Shown here one piece after another: positions 53,471 to 62,232 of a stretch of DNA of 64,000 nucleotides. Below the pieces are notes generated by a model that was not told where the DNA came from, did no database searches, and worked only from the letters and a program-made list of their open reading frames with translations. Source of the DNA: JBGFRR01 sp041695045 (GTDB taxonomy: Bacteria > Bacteroidota > Ignavibacteria > UBA10030); NCBI GenBank assembly GCA_041695045.1, contig JBGFRR010000063.1:1-64000 (forward strand), given 5' to 3'. Numbering within the stretch: the stretch's first letter is position 1; each line of letters starts with the position of its first letter. The position numbers were made by a program, and so were the translations under genes.

Positions 53471-54847
53471 ATGTCGCTCATGGTGAGCATCTCGGGCATT
53501 CGAGGAATCGTCGGCGCCACGCTGACGCCCGAAATCGTTGTGCAATATGCATCCGCATTCGCGCAGTACTGCAACCGCGGCCGGATTGTGATCGGAAGGG
53601 ATGGACGAATCACCGGCAAGAGTATCGGCCACATCCTCTCCTCAACACTCCTCTCGATGGGGTGCGACGTGATTGCGCTTGGTGTGTCCCCTACGCCGAC
53701 TGTGCAGCTTGCCGTATCGAGAATGAAGGCCTCCGGAGGAGTCTCCGTCACCGCCAGCCACAATCCGATGGAATGGAACGGGATGAAATTCATCTCGCCA
53801 AGCGGGATGTTCCTCGACCGCGAAGAGAGCGAACGATTCTGGACCATCGCCCGGCGCCCTGAACGAACATACGCAGCGTGGGGTCGACAGGGGAAGCATG
53901 CCGCCGACGACACATTCATCGCCAAGCACATCGAGGCAATTCTCTCCCTTCCTCTTCTGAATGTGGAGATTGTTCGAAAACGTCGGCTGAGGGTGGTGGT
54001 GGACTGCGTGAATGCGAGCGCCGGTGCGATGGTGCCCAGACTCCTGCGCGAATTCGGTTGCACCGTCATCGAAATGAACTGCGACCTCTCCGGAATCTTT
54101 TCTCACAAACCCGAACCCCTCCCCGAGAATCTTTCCGAACTCTGTGCTCGTGTCAAGGCCGAAGAAGCCGACCTCGGCATCGCCGTGGACCCCGATGGAG
54201 ACCGGCTCGCGCTGACCGATGAGCACGGAGCGCCATTCGGTGAAGAATACACTATTGCCAGCGCCGTGCGGTTTGTGTTGGAGAAAGAAGCCAGATTGCA
54301 GACGGCAGAGAGCAGAAAGCAGCAATCGGTCGTTGTTAATCTTTCAACAACACGGGCAGTGGATGATATAGCGAAGCAATATGGAGCACAAGTGTATCGA
54401 ACTCCTGTTGGAGAGATTAACGTCGCAAAGAAAATGAAAGAAGTGGGATCGCTCATCGGCGGTGAGGGAAGCGGCGGCGTGATTCTTCCTGCACTTCATT
54501 TCGCGCGTGATGCCTCGGTCGGTATTGGACTCATCTTGCAGCTCCTCGCTGAGTTTGGAGGTCCACTGTCTCAACTCAAGAAATCCATGCCGCAATACGT
54601 CATCACGAAGACCCAAATTGCCGTAGACTTTGGAAACATCGACAGCGCGCTACAACGATTAGTGGACAGGTACGGGCGCAACGGAAATGTTACAACGTTG
54701 GATGGCGTGAAGATCGATTTCGAAGACTCGTGGGTGCACCTGCGCAAGTCCAACACCGAGCCAATCATCCGCATCATTGCAGAAGCACGAACGAAAGAAG
54801 CGGCCGAGGAGTTAACTCGGTCAGTGTGCAAGGATTTGAAAGCATAG
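53471..54847 (+). CDS. glmM: phosphoglucosamine mutase / phosphohexomutase
   Basis: A 458-aa alpha-D-phosphohexomutase. VSISGIRGIVGATLTPE, SVTASHNPMEWNGMKF (phosphoserine), DPDGDRLALTDE (Mg2+ site), GEGSGGVILP (sugar-binding) and the C-terminal RKSNTEPIIRIIAEA (phosphate loop) are present. GlmM is likely given the GlmU-like and nagB genes in the window, but phosphoglucomutase or phosphomannomutase is possible. The ATG at 53471 fixes MSLMVSISGIRG; the frame is open upstream across the amrA start on the other strand. Confidence 0.87.
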   Translation: MSLMVSISGIRGIVGATLTPEIVVQYASAFAQYCNRGRIVIGRDGRITGKSIGHILSSTLLSMGCDVIALGVSPTPTVQLAVSRMKASGGVSVTASHNPMEWNGMKFISPSGMFLDREESERFWTIARRPERTYAAWGRQGKHAADDTFIAKHIEAILSLPLLNVEIVRKRRLRVVVDCVNASAGAMVPRLLREFGCTVIEMNCDLSGIFSHKPEPLPENLSELCARVKAEEADLGIAVDPDGDRLALTDEHGAPFGEEYTIASAVRFVLEKEARLQTAESRKQQSVVVNLSTTRAVDDIAKQYGAQVYRTPVGEINVAKKMKEVGSLIGGEGSGGVILPALHFARDASVGIGLILQLLAEFGGPLSQLKKSMPQYVITKTQIAVDFGNIDSALQRLVDRYGRNGNVTTLDGVKIDFEDSWVHLRKSNTEPIIRIIAEARTKEAAEELTRSVCKDLKA

Positions 54848-54855
54848 AGGACAGA

Positions 54856-55827
54856 ATGATTCCCTGCGTCCAGAGCATTCTCCTGTTCACCCTTGTGGCC
54901 CTCTGCGGACCGTTCGAGAGGATGTTGCAAAATCCCCAAACGAATGTTCAACGCTCCGAAGCAACATCCCTCTTCGGGCAGCCTCTCATTCCTCCGCCGC
55001 TTCCTCCCACCGTGAAAGCCCGGCTGGATTCTCAGTATGCCGCAGCGCGAGCAACGTACGATAACAACCCAAACGACGCAGACGCAATCATCTGGCTCGG
55101 TCGGCGCCTCGGATATCTCTGGCGCTACCGTGAGGCTCTTGAGGTTTTCTCCGAAGGCATCGCCAAACATCCGAACGATGCGCGAATGTATCGGCATCGA
55201 GGCCATCGGTTCATCACCGTGCGGGAATTCGACAAGGCCATTGCCGACTTAGAACACGCAGCATCGCTGATTCGTAACCGACCAGACGAGATTGAGCCTG
55301 ACGGCGCGCCCAATCCGTACAACATCCCGACGAGCACGCTCAACTCAAACGTCTGGTATCATCTCGGATTGGCGTACTATCTGAAGGGCGATTTCCCGAA
55401 TGCTCTCCGCGCGTATCGTGAGTGCATGAAGTTCTTGACGAACGACGACATGCTCTGTGCAACCGCCGACTGGCTGTACATGACGCTTCGGCGGCTCAGC
55501 AAGCACGACGAGGCCCAAGCGGTGTTGAACCCCATCCGCGCAGATATGAAGATTCTTGAGAATCACTCATACCACCGCCGCCTGCTGATGTATAAAGGAG
55601 AGCTTACGCCGGACTCATTGCTTTCTCCACAGACCCGCCTACGGCGGGAGAACGCATCCGACCTCGACCTGGCGACGCAGGGTTACGGCGTCGGCAATTG
55701 GTATCTGTACAATGGAGACACAACACGAGCAACGGCCATTTTCCAACGCGTGGTCTCGGGAACGCACTGGGCAGCGTTCGGCTACATCGCCGCCGAAGCG
55801 GACTTGAAACGATTGCGGGACAAGTAG
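54856..55827 (+). CDS. tetratricopeptide-repeat protein
   Basis: A 323-aa protein with a hydrophobic N-terminus (IPCVQSILLFTLVALCGPF) that may be a signal or lipoprotein-like sequence; the lipobox is poor. TPR-like units are DADAIIWLGRRLGYLWRYREALEVFSEGIAKHPND (about 76-110) and NVWYHLGLAYYLKGDFPNALRAYRECMKF (about 166-194). The mini-palindrome at 55634-55648 lies in frame near residue 261. It begins 8 bp after glmM. Function unknown. Confidence 0.78.
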   Translation: MIPCVQSILLFTLVALCGPFERMLQNPQTNVQRSEATSLFGQPLIPPPLPPTVKARLDSQYAAARATYDNNPNDADAIIWLGRRLGYLWRYREALEVFSEGIAKHPNDARMYRHRGHRFITVREFDKAIADLEHAASLIRNRPDEIEPDGAPNPYNIPTSTLNSNVWYHLGLAYYLKGDFPNALRAYRECMKFLTNDDMLCATADWLYMTLRRLSKHDEAQAVLNPIRADMKILENHSYHRRLLMYKGELTPDSLLSPQTRLRRENASDLDLATQGYGVGNWYLYNGDTTRATAIFQRVVSGTHWAAFGYIAAEADLKRLRDK

Positions 55828-55875
55828 AAAAATCTGAACTGACTACTATCAACTACCTCTATCCACTCTCTTCCC

Positions 55876-56157
55876 ATGATCCTCTCGAAAGTCACCGGGA
55901 CCATCGTCTCGACGCAGAAGAATGAAACGCTCCATGAGTACAAGCTGCTCATCGTTCAACCCATTGATCTCGAAGGCAACCCCATCGGTCGCGACATGTT
56001 GGCAATCGACCGCGTCGATGCGGGAGTGGGCGATACCGTCCTTGTTCTGCAGGAAGGTGCCAGCGCCCAGCAAGTCTTGAACCGAAAAAACGTTCCGGTG
56101 CACACGGTTGTCGTTGCTGTTGTCGACGGCCTTTCCATCGAACCCCACACTTCCTGA
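55876..56157 (+). CDS. EutN/CcmL-family (BMC vertex) protein
   Basis: A 93-aa protein of the pentameric family that caps bacterial microcompartment vertices. MILSKVTGTIVSTQKNETLHEYKLLIVQPIDLEGNPIG, then AIDRVDAGVGDTVLVLQEGASAQQVL and PVHTVVVAVVDGL, is the whole family domain. No shell hexamer or encapsulated enzyme is in the window, so a shell role here is uncertain. dprA starts 16 bp later. Confidence 0.9.
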   Translation: MILSKVTGTIVSTQKNETLHEYKLLIVQPIDLEGNPIGRDMLAIDRVDAGVGDTVLVLQEGASAQQVLNRKNVPVHTVVVAVVDGLSIEPHTS

Positions 56158-56173
56158 CAGCCCGAGCGCAGTC

Positions 56174-57265
56174 ATGTTGAACGTTCGTGACCTCCTCCGC
56201 CTCGCATCCGTTCCCCGCATCGGCCCACTCAAAATTCGCGCGCTCGTTGCGCACTTCAAAGACCCTGCAGAGGTACTCTCCGCTTCGCCGCGAGAGCTTG
56301 TGCAAGTTCCCGGCATCGACAAGAAGCTCGCGTCCGCCATCGCTCATCACAAGAACGGCGAAGCATTTGCCGATGAGCAGCTCAAACGTCTCAACAAGGT
56401 CGGGGGACGCGTCGTGACGCTGTGGGATAAAGAGTATCCCGACTTGCTCAAGAGGATTTACGACCCGCCTGTATTCCTCTTCGTCCTCGGCAAGATTGCC
56501 AAACAGGATAGTGCGTCGGTAGCCATCGTCGGAACGCGACGGCCGAGCACCTACGGCCAGCAGATTGCGGAAGAATTCAGTCGCGGACTTGCAAAACTCG
56601 GCATCACAACGGTGAGCGGGCTGGCTCGAGGCGTCGACACAATCGTTCATGCGTCGACGCTCAAAGCGGGGGGAAGAACGCTCGCGGTCATCGGCAGCGG
56701 GATCGATGTCTACTATCCACCGGAGAACAGAAAACTGCAAGAACAGATTGCTGAAAGCGGTGCGGTGATTTCAGAGTTTCCGATGGGAGCCAAACCGGAT
56801 GCGCCGAATTTTCCGCGTAGGAATCGCCTCATCAGCGGGATTTCGCTCGGCACAATCGTTATCGAGTCGGCGGAAGATGGCGGCGCGATGATCACCGCAA
56901 CGACGGCGTTAGATCAGAACCGCGAGGTCTTTGCCGTACCCGGGAACATCAACGAAAAACGAAGCGAAGGTACGAACAAGCTTATCCGCGACGGGCGGGC
57001 AAAGTTGGTAACCAGCCTGGAGGATGTGTTCGAGGAGTTGCGACTCCCTCATGCCACCGTAAAGCGCGAGAGAATACCCGCCATCGAGTTGAGCATGTTC
57101 GAACAACAGGTGGTGGACGTCCTCACGAGCGAGCCCCAGCACATCGACGTCATCGCGGAGCGAGCGCAGGTCTCAACGTCCGATGCACTGGTGCGATTGC
57201 TTGGCCTTGAGTTCAAAGGCGTGGTGAAACAGTTGCCGGGGAAACATTTCATCCGTGCGGCATAG
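56174..57265 (+). CDS. dprA: DNA-processing protein DprA
   Basis: Loads RecA on incoming single-stranded DNA during natural transformation. The 363-aa product has a short helical N-terminus with a helix-hairpin-helix-like part (LVQVPGIDKKLASAIAHHKNG). The Rossmann core is VAIVGTRRPSTYGQQIAEEFSRGLAKLGITTVSGLARGVDT, with GGRTLAVIGSGIDVYYPPENRKL and FPRRNRLISGISLGTIVIES. A C-terminal winged-helix domain (about 300-363) is present. The ATG at 56174 was preferred to the longer frame from 56108. Confidence 0.95.
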   Translation: MLNVRDLLRLASVPRIGPLKIRALVAHFKDPAEVLSASPRELVQVPGIDKKLASAIAHHKNGEAFADEQLKRLNKVGGRVVTLWDKEYPDLLKRIYDPPVFLFVLGKIAKQDSASVAIVGTRRPSTYGQQIAEEFSRGLAKLGITTVSGLARGVDTIVHASTLKAGGRTLAVIGSGIDVYYPPENRKLQEQIAESGAVISEFPMGAKPDAPNFPRRNRLISGISLGTIVIESAEDGGAMITATTALDQNREVFAVPGNINEKRSEGTNKLIRDGRAKLVTSLEDVFEELRLPHATVKRERIPAIELSMFEQQVVDVLTSEPQHIDVIAERAQVSTSDALVRLLGLEFKGVVKQLPGKHFIRAA

Positions 57266-57348
57266 TATCTCCCACGCCCTCTTCTATCCATCCACCAAGT
57301 GATCCCTCTCCCCGTCAGATCGAAGACTCCAACTTGCAACCTTCCTCG

Positions 57349-57422
57349 GGTGACCAGTGGGATTTGAACCCACGACCTCCAGGGCCACAACCTGGCGTTC
57401 TAACCAACTGAACTATGGCCAC
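57349..57422 (-). tRNA. tRNA-His (anticodon GTG)
   Basis: On the - strand the acceptor is GTGGCCA/TGGTCAC, with C73 at 57349 and an encoded G at 57423 that can serve as G-1. Both are histidine identity features. The anticodon stem CCAGG/CCTGG encloses TTGTGGC, giving anticodon GTG. The T arm is CGTGGGTTCAAATCCCACT-like. The CCA is not encoded. The first 16 bases lie inside a tandemly duplicated 123-bp unit. Confidence 0.95.
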
Positions 57423-57674
57423 CATGTGAAACCTGAAACCGAGCGGCAACCAATCCCGCCAAACAGCGGCGGGATCCTCAAAACTTCAGCCACTCTCCCG
57501 ACTCCGTCGGGTTCGTGGGAAGTTTTGGGACTGAACTATGGCCACCATGTGAAACCTGAAACCGAGCGGCAACCAATCCCGCCAAACAGCGGCGGGATCC
57601 TCAAAACTTCAGCCACTCTCCCGACTCCGTCGGGTTCGTGGGAAGTTTTGGGACTGAACTATGGCCACCATGTG
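57407..57674. repeat. 123-bp tandem duplication including the 5' end of tRNA-His
   Basis: Unit 1 is 57407-57529, unit 2 is 57530-57652, and a partial third of 22 bp is 57653-57674. Each unit starts with the 5' end of tRNA-His (on the - strand) and its upstream flank. Each also holds two hairpins: ATCCCGCC/GGCGGGAT and CCCGAC-TCC-GTCGGG (57497-57511 and 57620-57634). Units 1 and 2 look identical by eye. Confidence 0.9.
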
Positions 57675-57794
57675 CCATGAAGAACGGAAAATGAAAAATT
57701 CAAAAAAAGGATATTTCTACAGAACAATCAGGCTCGTGCATCGCTTTTGGAAAACAACGGATTCCATTATGCCGTTGCCCATTCCCAAGAACGC

Positions 57795-57818
57795 AAAAGC
57801 CTGAGTTATCAGGCTTTT
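57795..57818. terminator. bidirectional terminator
   Basis: Perfect 10-bp stem AAAAGCCTGA (57795-57804) / TCAGGCTTTT (57809-57818) with loop GTTA. Because it carries A and T runs on both sides it could act on either strand. Confidence 0.7.
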
Positions 57819-57865
57819 CGTGCATTACAAAATACCAAAAGTTGACCCCAAAGGCAAGCGGATTC

Positions 57866-57898
57866 TTTGGCGCTTCGAGGCAATTTTCCCTATCTTTG
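57866..57898 (+). promoter_or_regulatory. promoter of the argF operon (Bacteroidetes-like)
   Basis: TTTG (57866-57869), a 21-nt spacer and TATCTTTG (57891-57898) match the TTTG/TAnnTTTG pattern of Bacteroidetes sigma factors. Read as a standard promoter it is TTGGCG-N18-TATCTT. Confidence 0.5.
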
Positions 57899-58167
57899 TG
57901 TCGCGTTAGTGTGCGAAACGAATCCCAACTCTCTTATGCAATCTCAACGTCCGCATACGAAGGCAACTCTCACCAAACCACTGCATCACCTGGCGCGCGA
58001 CGTCCCAAACTGAAGTCGCAGCAGTCTCCCGGTCTGTCAACACGGCACGGTTTGTACGGCACGTCCGTCAACTTCGATGTGAACAGTCTCGCGCGCGCAA
58101 CCCGCGGCACCGTGACGATAGAAACCATGACGTAGAATCACCGTAACATACCAAGGATCATCATCCG
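57899..58167 (+). other. long leader of the argF operon
   Basis: About 265 nt separate the predicted promoter from the argF ATG. Two small frames cross it: one from an ATG at 57937 coding 25 residues (MQSQRPHTKATL...), and a longer one open from 57842 to 58135 whose product (97 aa) I do not recognise. Neither has a ribosome site. A leader peptide or regulatory leader is possible. Confidence 0.25.
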
Positions 58168-59082
58168 ATGAAAAAGAACTTCCTCTGTGTTCGAGATTTT
58201 ACTTCAGAAGAAATTGTCAAAACATTCGATCTCGCCGCGGCGATGAAAGCCGACCGCGCGAAGTTCAGCGAGGCACTCAAAGGAAAGACTCTCGCCCTCA
58301 TTCTTGAAAAACCTTCACTACGCACACGCGTAACGTTCGACGTCGGTATTCAGCAGTTAGGCGGCTTCTCCGTCACGCTCCTTCCGTCAGAAATCAATCT
58401 GGGAAAACGTGAATCGGTGTACGATGTCGCGAAGAACCTCGAGCGCATGGTTCAGGGAATCATGATCCGGACGTTCGCGCACCAGATCGTCATCGATATG
58501 GCCAGATTTGCCTCCATCCCGGTAATCAACGCACTCACAGATTACTCGCATCCGTGTCAGGCAATGGCGGATTACTTCACGGTGCAAGAGGTGAAAGGAA
58601 CTCTCAAGGGTCTCAAGCTCTGCTATGTCGGCGACGGCAACAACGTTGCCCATTCGTTGATGGTTGCCGGGGCCCGGCTCGGCGTCCATGTTACTGTGGT
58701 ATGCCCGGAAGGGCACAAGCCGAAACCGCAGGCCATTGAGCATGCCCGCGAAGATGCAAAGCTGACAGGCGCATCGATCGAGATCGTCCATGATCCCGTG
58801 GCTGGAGTGAACGGCGCAGATATTGTCTACACCGACGTCTGGGCATCGATGGGACAGGAGTCCGAAGCCGAGGCACGGAAAAAGGTCTTCCTGCCGTTCC
58901 AGGTAAATAGCACGCTCATGTCCCACGCTAAGAACGACGCGATCTTCATGCACTGCCTCCCCGCGCACCGGGGTGAAGAAGTGACTGACGAGGTGATCGA
59001 TTCTCCCAACTCGGTTGTCTTCCAGGAAGCGGAAAACCGTCTCCACGTTCAGAAAGCAATCATGTACCAACTTATGAAATGA
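58168..59082 (+). CDS. argF: ornithine carbamoyltransferase
   Basis: Interconverts ornithine plus carbamoyl phosphate with citrulline plus phosphate. The 304 aa have the carbamoyl-phosphate loop KPSLRTRVTF (about 48-57, SLRTR in place of the usual STRTR), YSHPCQAMADY (about 126-136), DVWASMGQE (the ornithine SMG loop) and MHCLPAHRGEEV (about 260-271). Direction is not fixed by sequence. With carbamate kinase and ornithine aminotransferase downstream, a breakdown role is likely, but supply of citrulline for arginine is possible. It overlaps arcC by ATGA. Confidence 0.92.
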   Translation: MKKNFLCVRDFTSEEIVKTFDLAAAMKADRAKFSEALKGKTLALILEKPSLRTRVTFDVGIQQLGGFSVTLLPSEINLGKRESVYDVAKNLERMVQGIMIRTFAHQIVIDMARFASIPVINALTDYSHPCQAMADYFTVQEVKGTLKGLKLCYVGDGNNVAHSLMVAGARLGVHVTVVCPEGHKPKPQAIEHAREDAKLTGASIEIVHDPVAGVNGADIVYTDVWASMGQESEAEARKKVFLPFQVNSTLMSHAKNDAIFMHCLPAHRGEEVTDEVIDSPNSVVFQEAENRLHVQKAIMYQLMK

Positions 59083-60038
59083 CCATAACCACTGTTGTAC
59101 GAAAAAGCGCCGTGATTGCGATCGGAGGAAATTCGTTGCTCCGTGCTGGTGAACGCGGAACAATTGAAGAGCAACTCCGAAACGCACATACCACGGCTCG
59201 CGCTATTGTCCGTCTCGTTGAACGCGGGTGGAAAATCGTGATTACGCATGGAAACGGGCCGCAGGTTGGTGCAGCACTTCTCCGTTCAGAGCGCGCCGCA
59301 GCAGAGGTGTACACCCATCCCCTCGACGTGTGTGTGGCGACGACTCAATGCGAGATCGGCTATCTTCTGCAGCGCGCGATGGAATTCGAACTCCGGCAAA
59401 TCGGCCTCTTTACTCCCATCATGACGGTTCTGACGCAAGTCAGGGTCAATAAAGATGACCCTGCTTTTCAGAATCCAACGAAACCAATCGGCCCTTTCTA
59501 CTCGAAGCTCGATGCAGAAGAAAAACAGCGGCGGTTTGGTTGGAAGATGGTCGAAGATCCGGCGCGCGGCTACCGTCGCGTCGTGCCCTCCCCTGAGCCC
59601 GTCGAGGTTTTTGAAGAAGACATTATCCGGAAGATCCTCGGCCTTGGGATGATCGTGATCGCCGTGGGCGGCGGTGGTATTCCCGTCATCGAACATCCCG
59701 GATACAAAGTAGAAGGAGTGGAAGCAGTCATCGACAAAGACCGGGCTTCGGCGTTGTTGGCAGCGGGACTGGGCGTTGATCTCTTTCTTATCAGTACCGA
59801 TGCAGATCAGGTCTACCTGGATTTCACGAAGCCGACCAAACGCGGCATCCCCAAGGCGACGGCCTCGGAGATGGCTTCCCATTTGAAGGCGGGGCAGTTT
59901 CCCGCCGGAAGCATGGGACCCAAAGTCGAGTCCGCAATTCAATTCCTCCACAAAGGGGGGAAAGAAGTTATCATCACATCGTTTAAGTATCTTCTCGAAG
60001 CGATCGACGGCAAAATGGGAACGCATATCGTCCCATAA
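59079..60038 (+). CDS. arcC: carbamate kinase
   Basis: Transfers phosphate between carbamoyl phosphate and ADP, giving ATP, CO2 and ammonia, or the reverse. The 319 aa include AVIAIGGNSLLRAGERG, VITHGNGPQVGAALLRSE, FYSKLDAEEKQRRFGW, VIAVGGGGIPVIEH and GSMGPKVESAIQFL, the amino-acid-kinase family blocks specific to carbamate kinase. Its ATG overlaps the argF stop, so the two are translationally coupled. No arginine deiminase gene is visible in the window. Confidence 0.95.
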   Translation: MTITTVVRKSAVIAIGGNSLLRAGERGTIEEQLRNAHTTARAIVRLVERGWKIVITHGNGPQVGAALLRSERAAAEVYTHPLDVCVATTQCEIGYLLQRAMEFELRQIGLFTPIMTVLTQVRVNKDDPAFQNPTKPIGPFYSKLDAEEKQRRFGWKMVEDPARGYRRVVPSPEPVEVFEEDIIRKILGLGMIVIAVGGGGIPVIEHPGYKVEGVEAVIDKDRASALLAAGLGVDLFLISTDADQVYLDFTKPTKRGIPKATASEMASHLKAGQFPAGSMGPKVESAIQFLHKGGKEVIITSFKYLLEAIDGKMGTHIVP

Positions 60039-60056
60039 AACAAGAGCGAGAATCCT

Positions 60057-60974
60057 ATGAAACTCAATCACGTGATGAGCTCTCAGCAGTTTTCCGTTCC
60101 TATGCTGATGGAGTTGTTTCACCGGACGCGGCACATGGAGCGCATCGTTCAGCGGGGCGGCACAAAGGATTATCAGGATAAAATTATGGCCACACTCTTC
60201 TACAGGCCATCAACCCGAACACGCTTCTCATTCGAGGCGGCGATGCATCGTCTCGGCGGAGGGGTACTCTCAACGGAGTTTGCCAACGAATTTTCCTCCG
60301 AGGTGAAGGGGGAACAACTCGAAGACACCATCCGCATTATTGGAACTCATTGCGATGTCATTGTTTTGCGGCATTCAGAGGAGGGAGGAGCCGCGCGGGC
60401 CGCGGCGGTCTCTCCCGTTCCGGTGATCAACGCGGGGGACGGACAGGGAGGGCAACATCCGACTCAGGCCTTGCTCGACCTCTACACGATTTACAACGAA
60501 TGCAAGACGCTCGACGGATTGTCGGTAGCGATGATCGGGGCACTGGATACCGGCCGTACAGTCCGCTCTCTGGCGTACCTGCTGAGCAAATTTGAACGGA
60601 CAAAACTCTACTTCCTCGCTCCCCCAGAGATGCAGGTAAGGCACGATATCCTGAATCATCTGGATGAGAACAGCGTTGCATACGAAATCGCTTCCGACCC
60701 GTCCACTGTTTTGCCTCAGGTTGATGTCGTGTACCAAACGAGAATCGACCGGGAGAGACTTCACAAGAGCGATGTCGACCTCTCGCAGTATAACATCGAC
60801 GCGAAGACTCTGGCACGGATGAAACCGAATGCCATCATCATGCATCCTCTTCCCCGGTCGGTGGAAATCGATGCTTCTGTGGATCAGGATCCTCGTTCGG
60901 CCTATTTCCGCCAATCACGAAACGGTCTCTTCGTTCGAATGGCATTGTTGACGTTACTCTTCGATTATCCTTAG
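60057..60974 (+). CDS. pyrB: aspartate carbamoyltransferase catalytic subunit
   Basis: Forms carbamoyl aspartate from aspartate and carbamoyl phosphate (first committed step to UMP), or runs in reverse. The 305 aa contain FYRPSTRTRFSFEAAMHRLGG (about 48-68), SSEVKGEQLEDTI (the Lys donated to the neighbouring active site), VINAGDGQGGQHPTQALLDLYT (about 124-145) and MHPLPRSVEI. No regulatory pyrI follows. Its place inside an arginine/ornithine set rather than with pyr genes is unusual. Confidence 0.92.
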   Translation: MKLNHVMSSQQFSVPMLMELFHRTRHMERIVQRGGTKDYQDKIMATLFYRPSTRTRFSFEAAMHRLGGGVLSTEFANEFSSEVKGEQLEDTIRIIGTHCDVIVLRHSEEGGAARAAAVSPVPVINAGDGQGGQHPTQALLDLYTIYNECKTLDGLSVAMIGALDTGRTVRSLAYLLSKFERTKLYFLAPPEMQVRHDILNHLDENSVAYEIASDPSTVLPQVDVVYQTRIDRERLHKSDVDLSQYNIDAKTLARMKPNAIIMHPLPRSVEIDASVDQDPRSAYFRQSRNGLFVRMALLTLLFDYP

Positions 60975-60993
60975 CAAAGACTGGTGGTGCAAA

Positions 60994-62232
60994 ATGAAAA
61001 CGAACGATTACATCGAACTCGAACAGAAGTACGGCGCCCGGAACTACGCTCCTCTCGACATCGTCCTCCAAAAAGGAGAAGGCGTCTGGGTCACCGACGT
61101 TGACGGCAAGAGGTACATGGATTGCCTTGCAGCGTACTCTGCGCTGAACCAAGGGCACTGTCATCCCCGCATCGTCGAAGCATTCACCGCGCAGGCGCGT
61201 GAACTCTCCTTGACGAGCCGCGCCTTTCGAAATGACAAACTCGGCCTTCTCTACAAAGAGCTTCATCGGCAGACAGGATATGAGATGTTCCTGCCGATGA
61301 ACTCAGGTGCGGAAGCAGTGGAAACAGCGGTCAAGGCGGCACAGAAGTGGGGATACACAAAAAAAGGTATCCCGGAAAACAGAGCCGAGATCATCTGCGC
61401 GTCGGAGAACTTCCACGGCCGCACGACAACGATCATCAGCTTTTCGACTGAAAAGCAGTACCGTGAGGGATTCGGGCCCTACACGCCGGGGTTCCCGATC
61501 GTCCGCTATGGCGATCTTGAGGATTTGAAGTCGAAGATTACTCCACATACCGCCGCGTTCCTCGTTGAACCCATCCAGGGAGAGTCAGGGGTTGTGATCC
61601 CCCCCGACGGCTATCTGAAAGAAGCGGCAGAAATCTGTCGAACCAACAACATGCTCCTGATCCTCGATGAGATTCAATCGGGATTGGGGCGGGCGGGAAA
61701 GATGTTTGCCTTCGAGTACGAAGGAATTCGGCCCGATATGGTCATCATCGGCAAAGCACTCTCCGGCGGATTGTATCCGGTCTCTGCCGTTCTCTCCCGA
61801 GCAGACATCCTCGGTGTGTTCAACCCTGGCGAGCATGGATCGACGTTTGGCGGAAACCCCCTCGCCTGTGCCACCGCAATCGCCGCGCTCCGCGTGATTG
61901 AAGAAGAGAAGCTGGTGGAGCGTTCGTTTGAATTGGGCAAATACTTTCTGCAAAAGCTTCTGACGATCCGGAGTCCGCGCGTCAAGAAGATTCGAGGACG
62001 AGGATTATGGATCGGCATAGTCCTCGATACGAATGCACGCCCATACTGCGAGGCGCTGATGGAGAAAGGGATCCTCTGCAAGGAAACACACGACACCGTG
62101 ATACGCATCGCGCCCCCCTTGATCATCACAAAGGATGAAATTGATTGGGCATTTGAGCGATTCAAGAGTGTGATTGAAAATCTCGTCACAACAAGAACAG
62201 CAGAAGAGAGGAAACTTGTATGGCAGAAATGA
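60994..62232 (+). CDS. rocD: ornithine aminotransferase
   Basis: A PLP enzyme moving the delta-amino group of ornithine to 2-oxoglutarate, giving glutamate semialdehyde. The 412 aa have the start YGARNYAPLDIVLQKGEGVWVTDVDGKRYMDCLAAYSALNQGHCHP, the LILDEIQSGLGRAGKM pyridoxal pocket (about 223-238), and the lysine in IGKALSGGLYPVSAVLS (Lys about 254). The N-terminal pattern is that of ornithine aminotransferases rather than acetylornithine ones. The last 13 bp overlap the next gene. Confidence 0.93.
   Translation: MKTNDYIELEQKYGARNYAPLDIVLQKGEGVWVTDVDGKRYMDCLAAYSALNQGHCHPRIVEAFTAQARELSLTSRAFRNDKLGLLYKELHRQTGYEMFLPMNSGAEAVETAVKAAQKWGYTKKGIPENRAEIICASENFHGRTTTIISFSTEKQYREGFGPYTPGFPIVRYGDLEDLKSKITPHTAAFLVEPIQGESGVVIPPDGYLKEAAEICRTNNMLLILDEIQSGLGRAGKMFAFEYEGIRPDMVIIGKALSGGLYPVSAVLSRADILGVFNPGEHGSTFGGNPLACATAIAALRVIEEEKLVERSFELGKYFLQKLLTIRSPRVKKIRGRGLWIGIVLDTNARPYCEALMEKGILCKETHDTVIRIAPPLIITKDEIDWAFERFKSVIENLVTTRTAEERKLVWQK

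Noticed and set aside
57407..57674. Possible CRISPR-like array
   Set aside because: The two units are identical along their entire 123 bp, with no short repeat plus unique spacers and no cas genes; it is a tandem duplication.
57357..57680. A 107-aa open frame with repeated segments on the + strand
   Set aside because: It is the antisense of tRNA-His plus the 123-bp duplication; such tRNA-derived frames ([13 protein letters not shown]) are well-known false genes.
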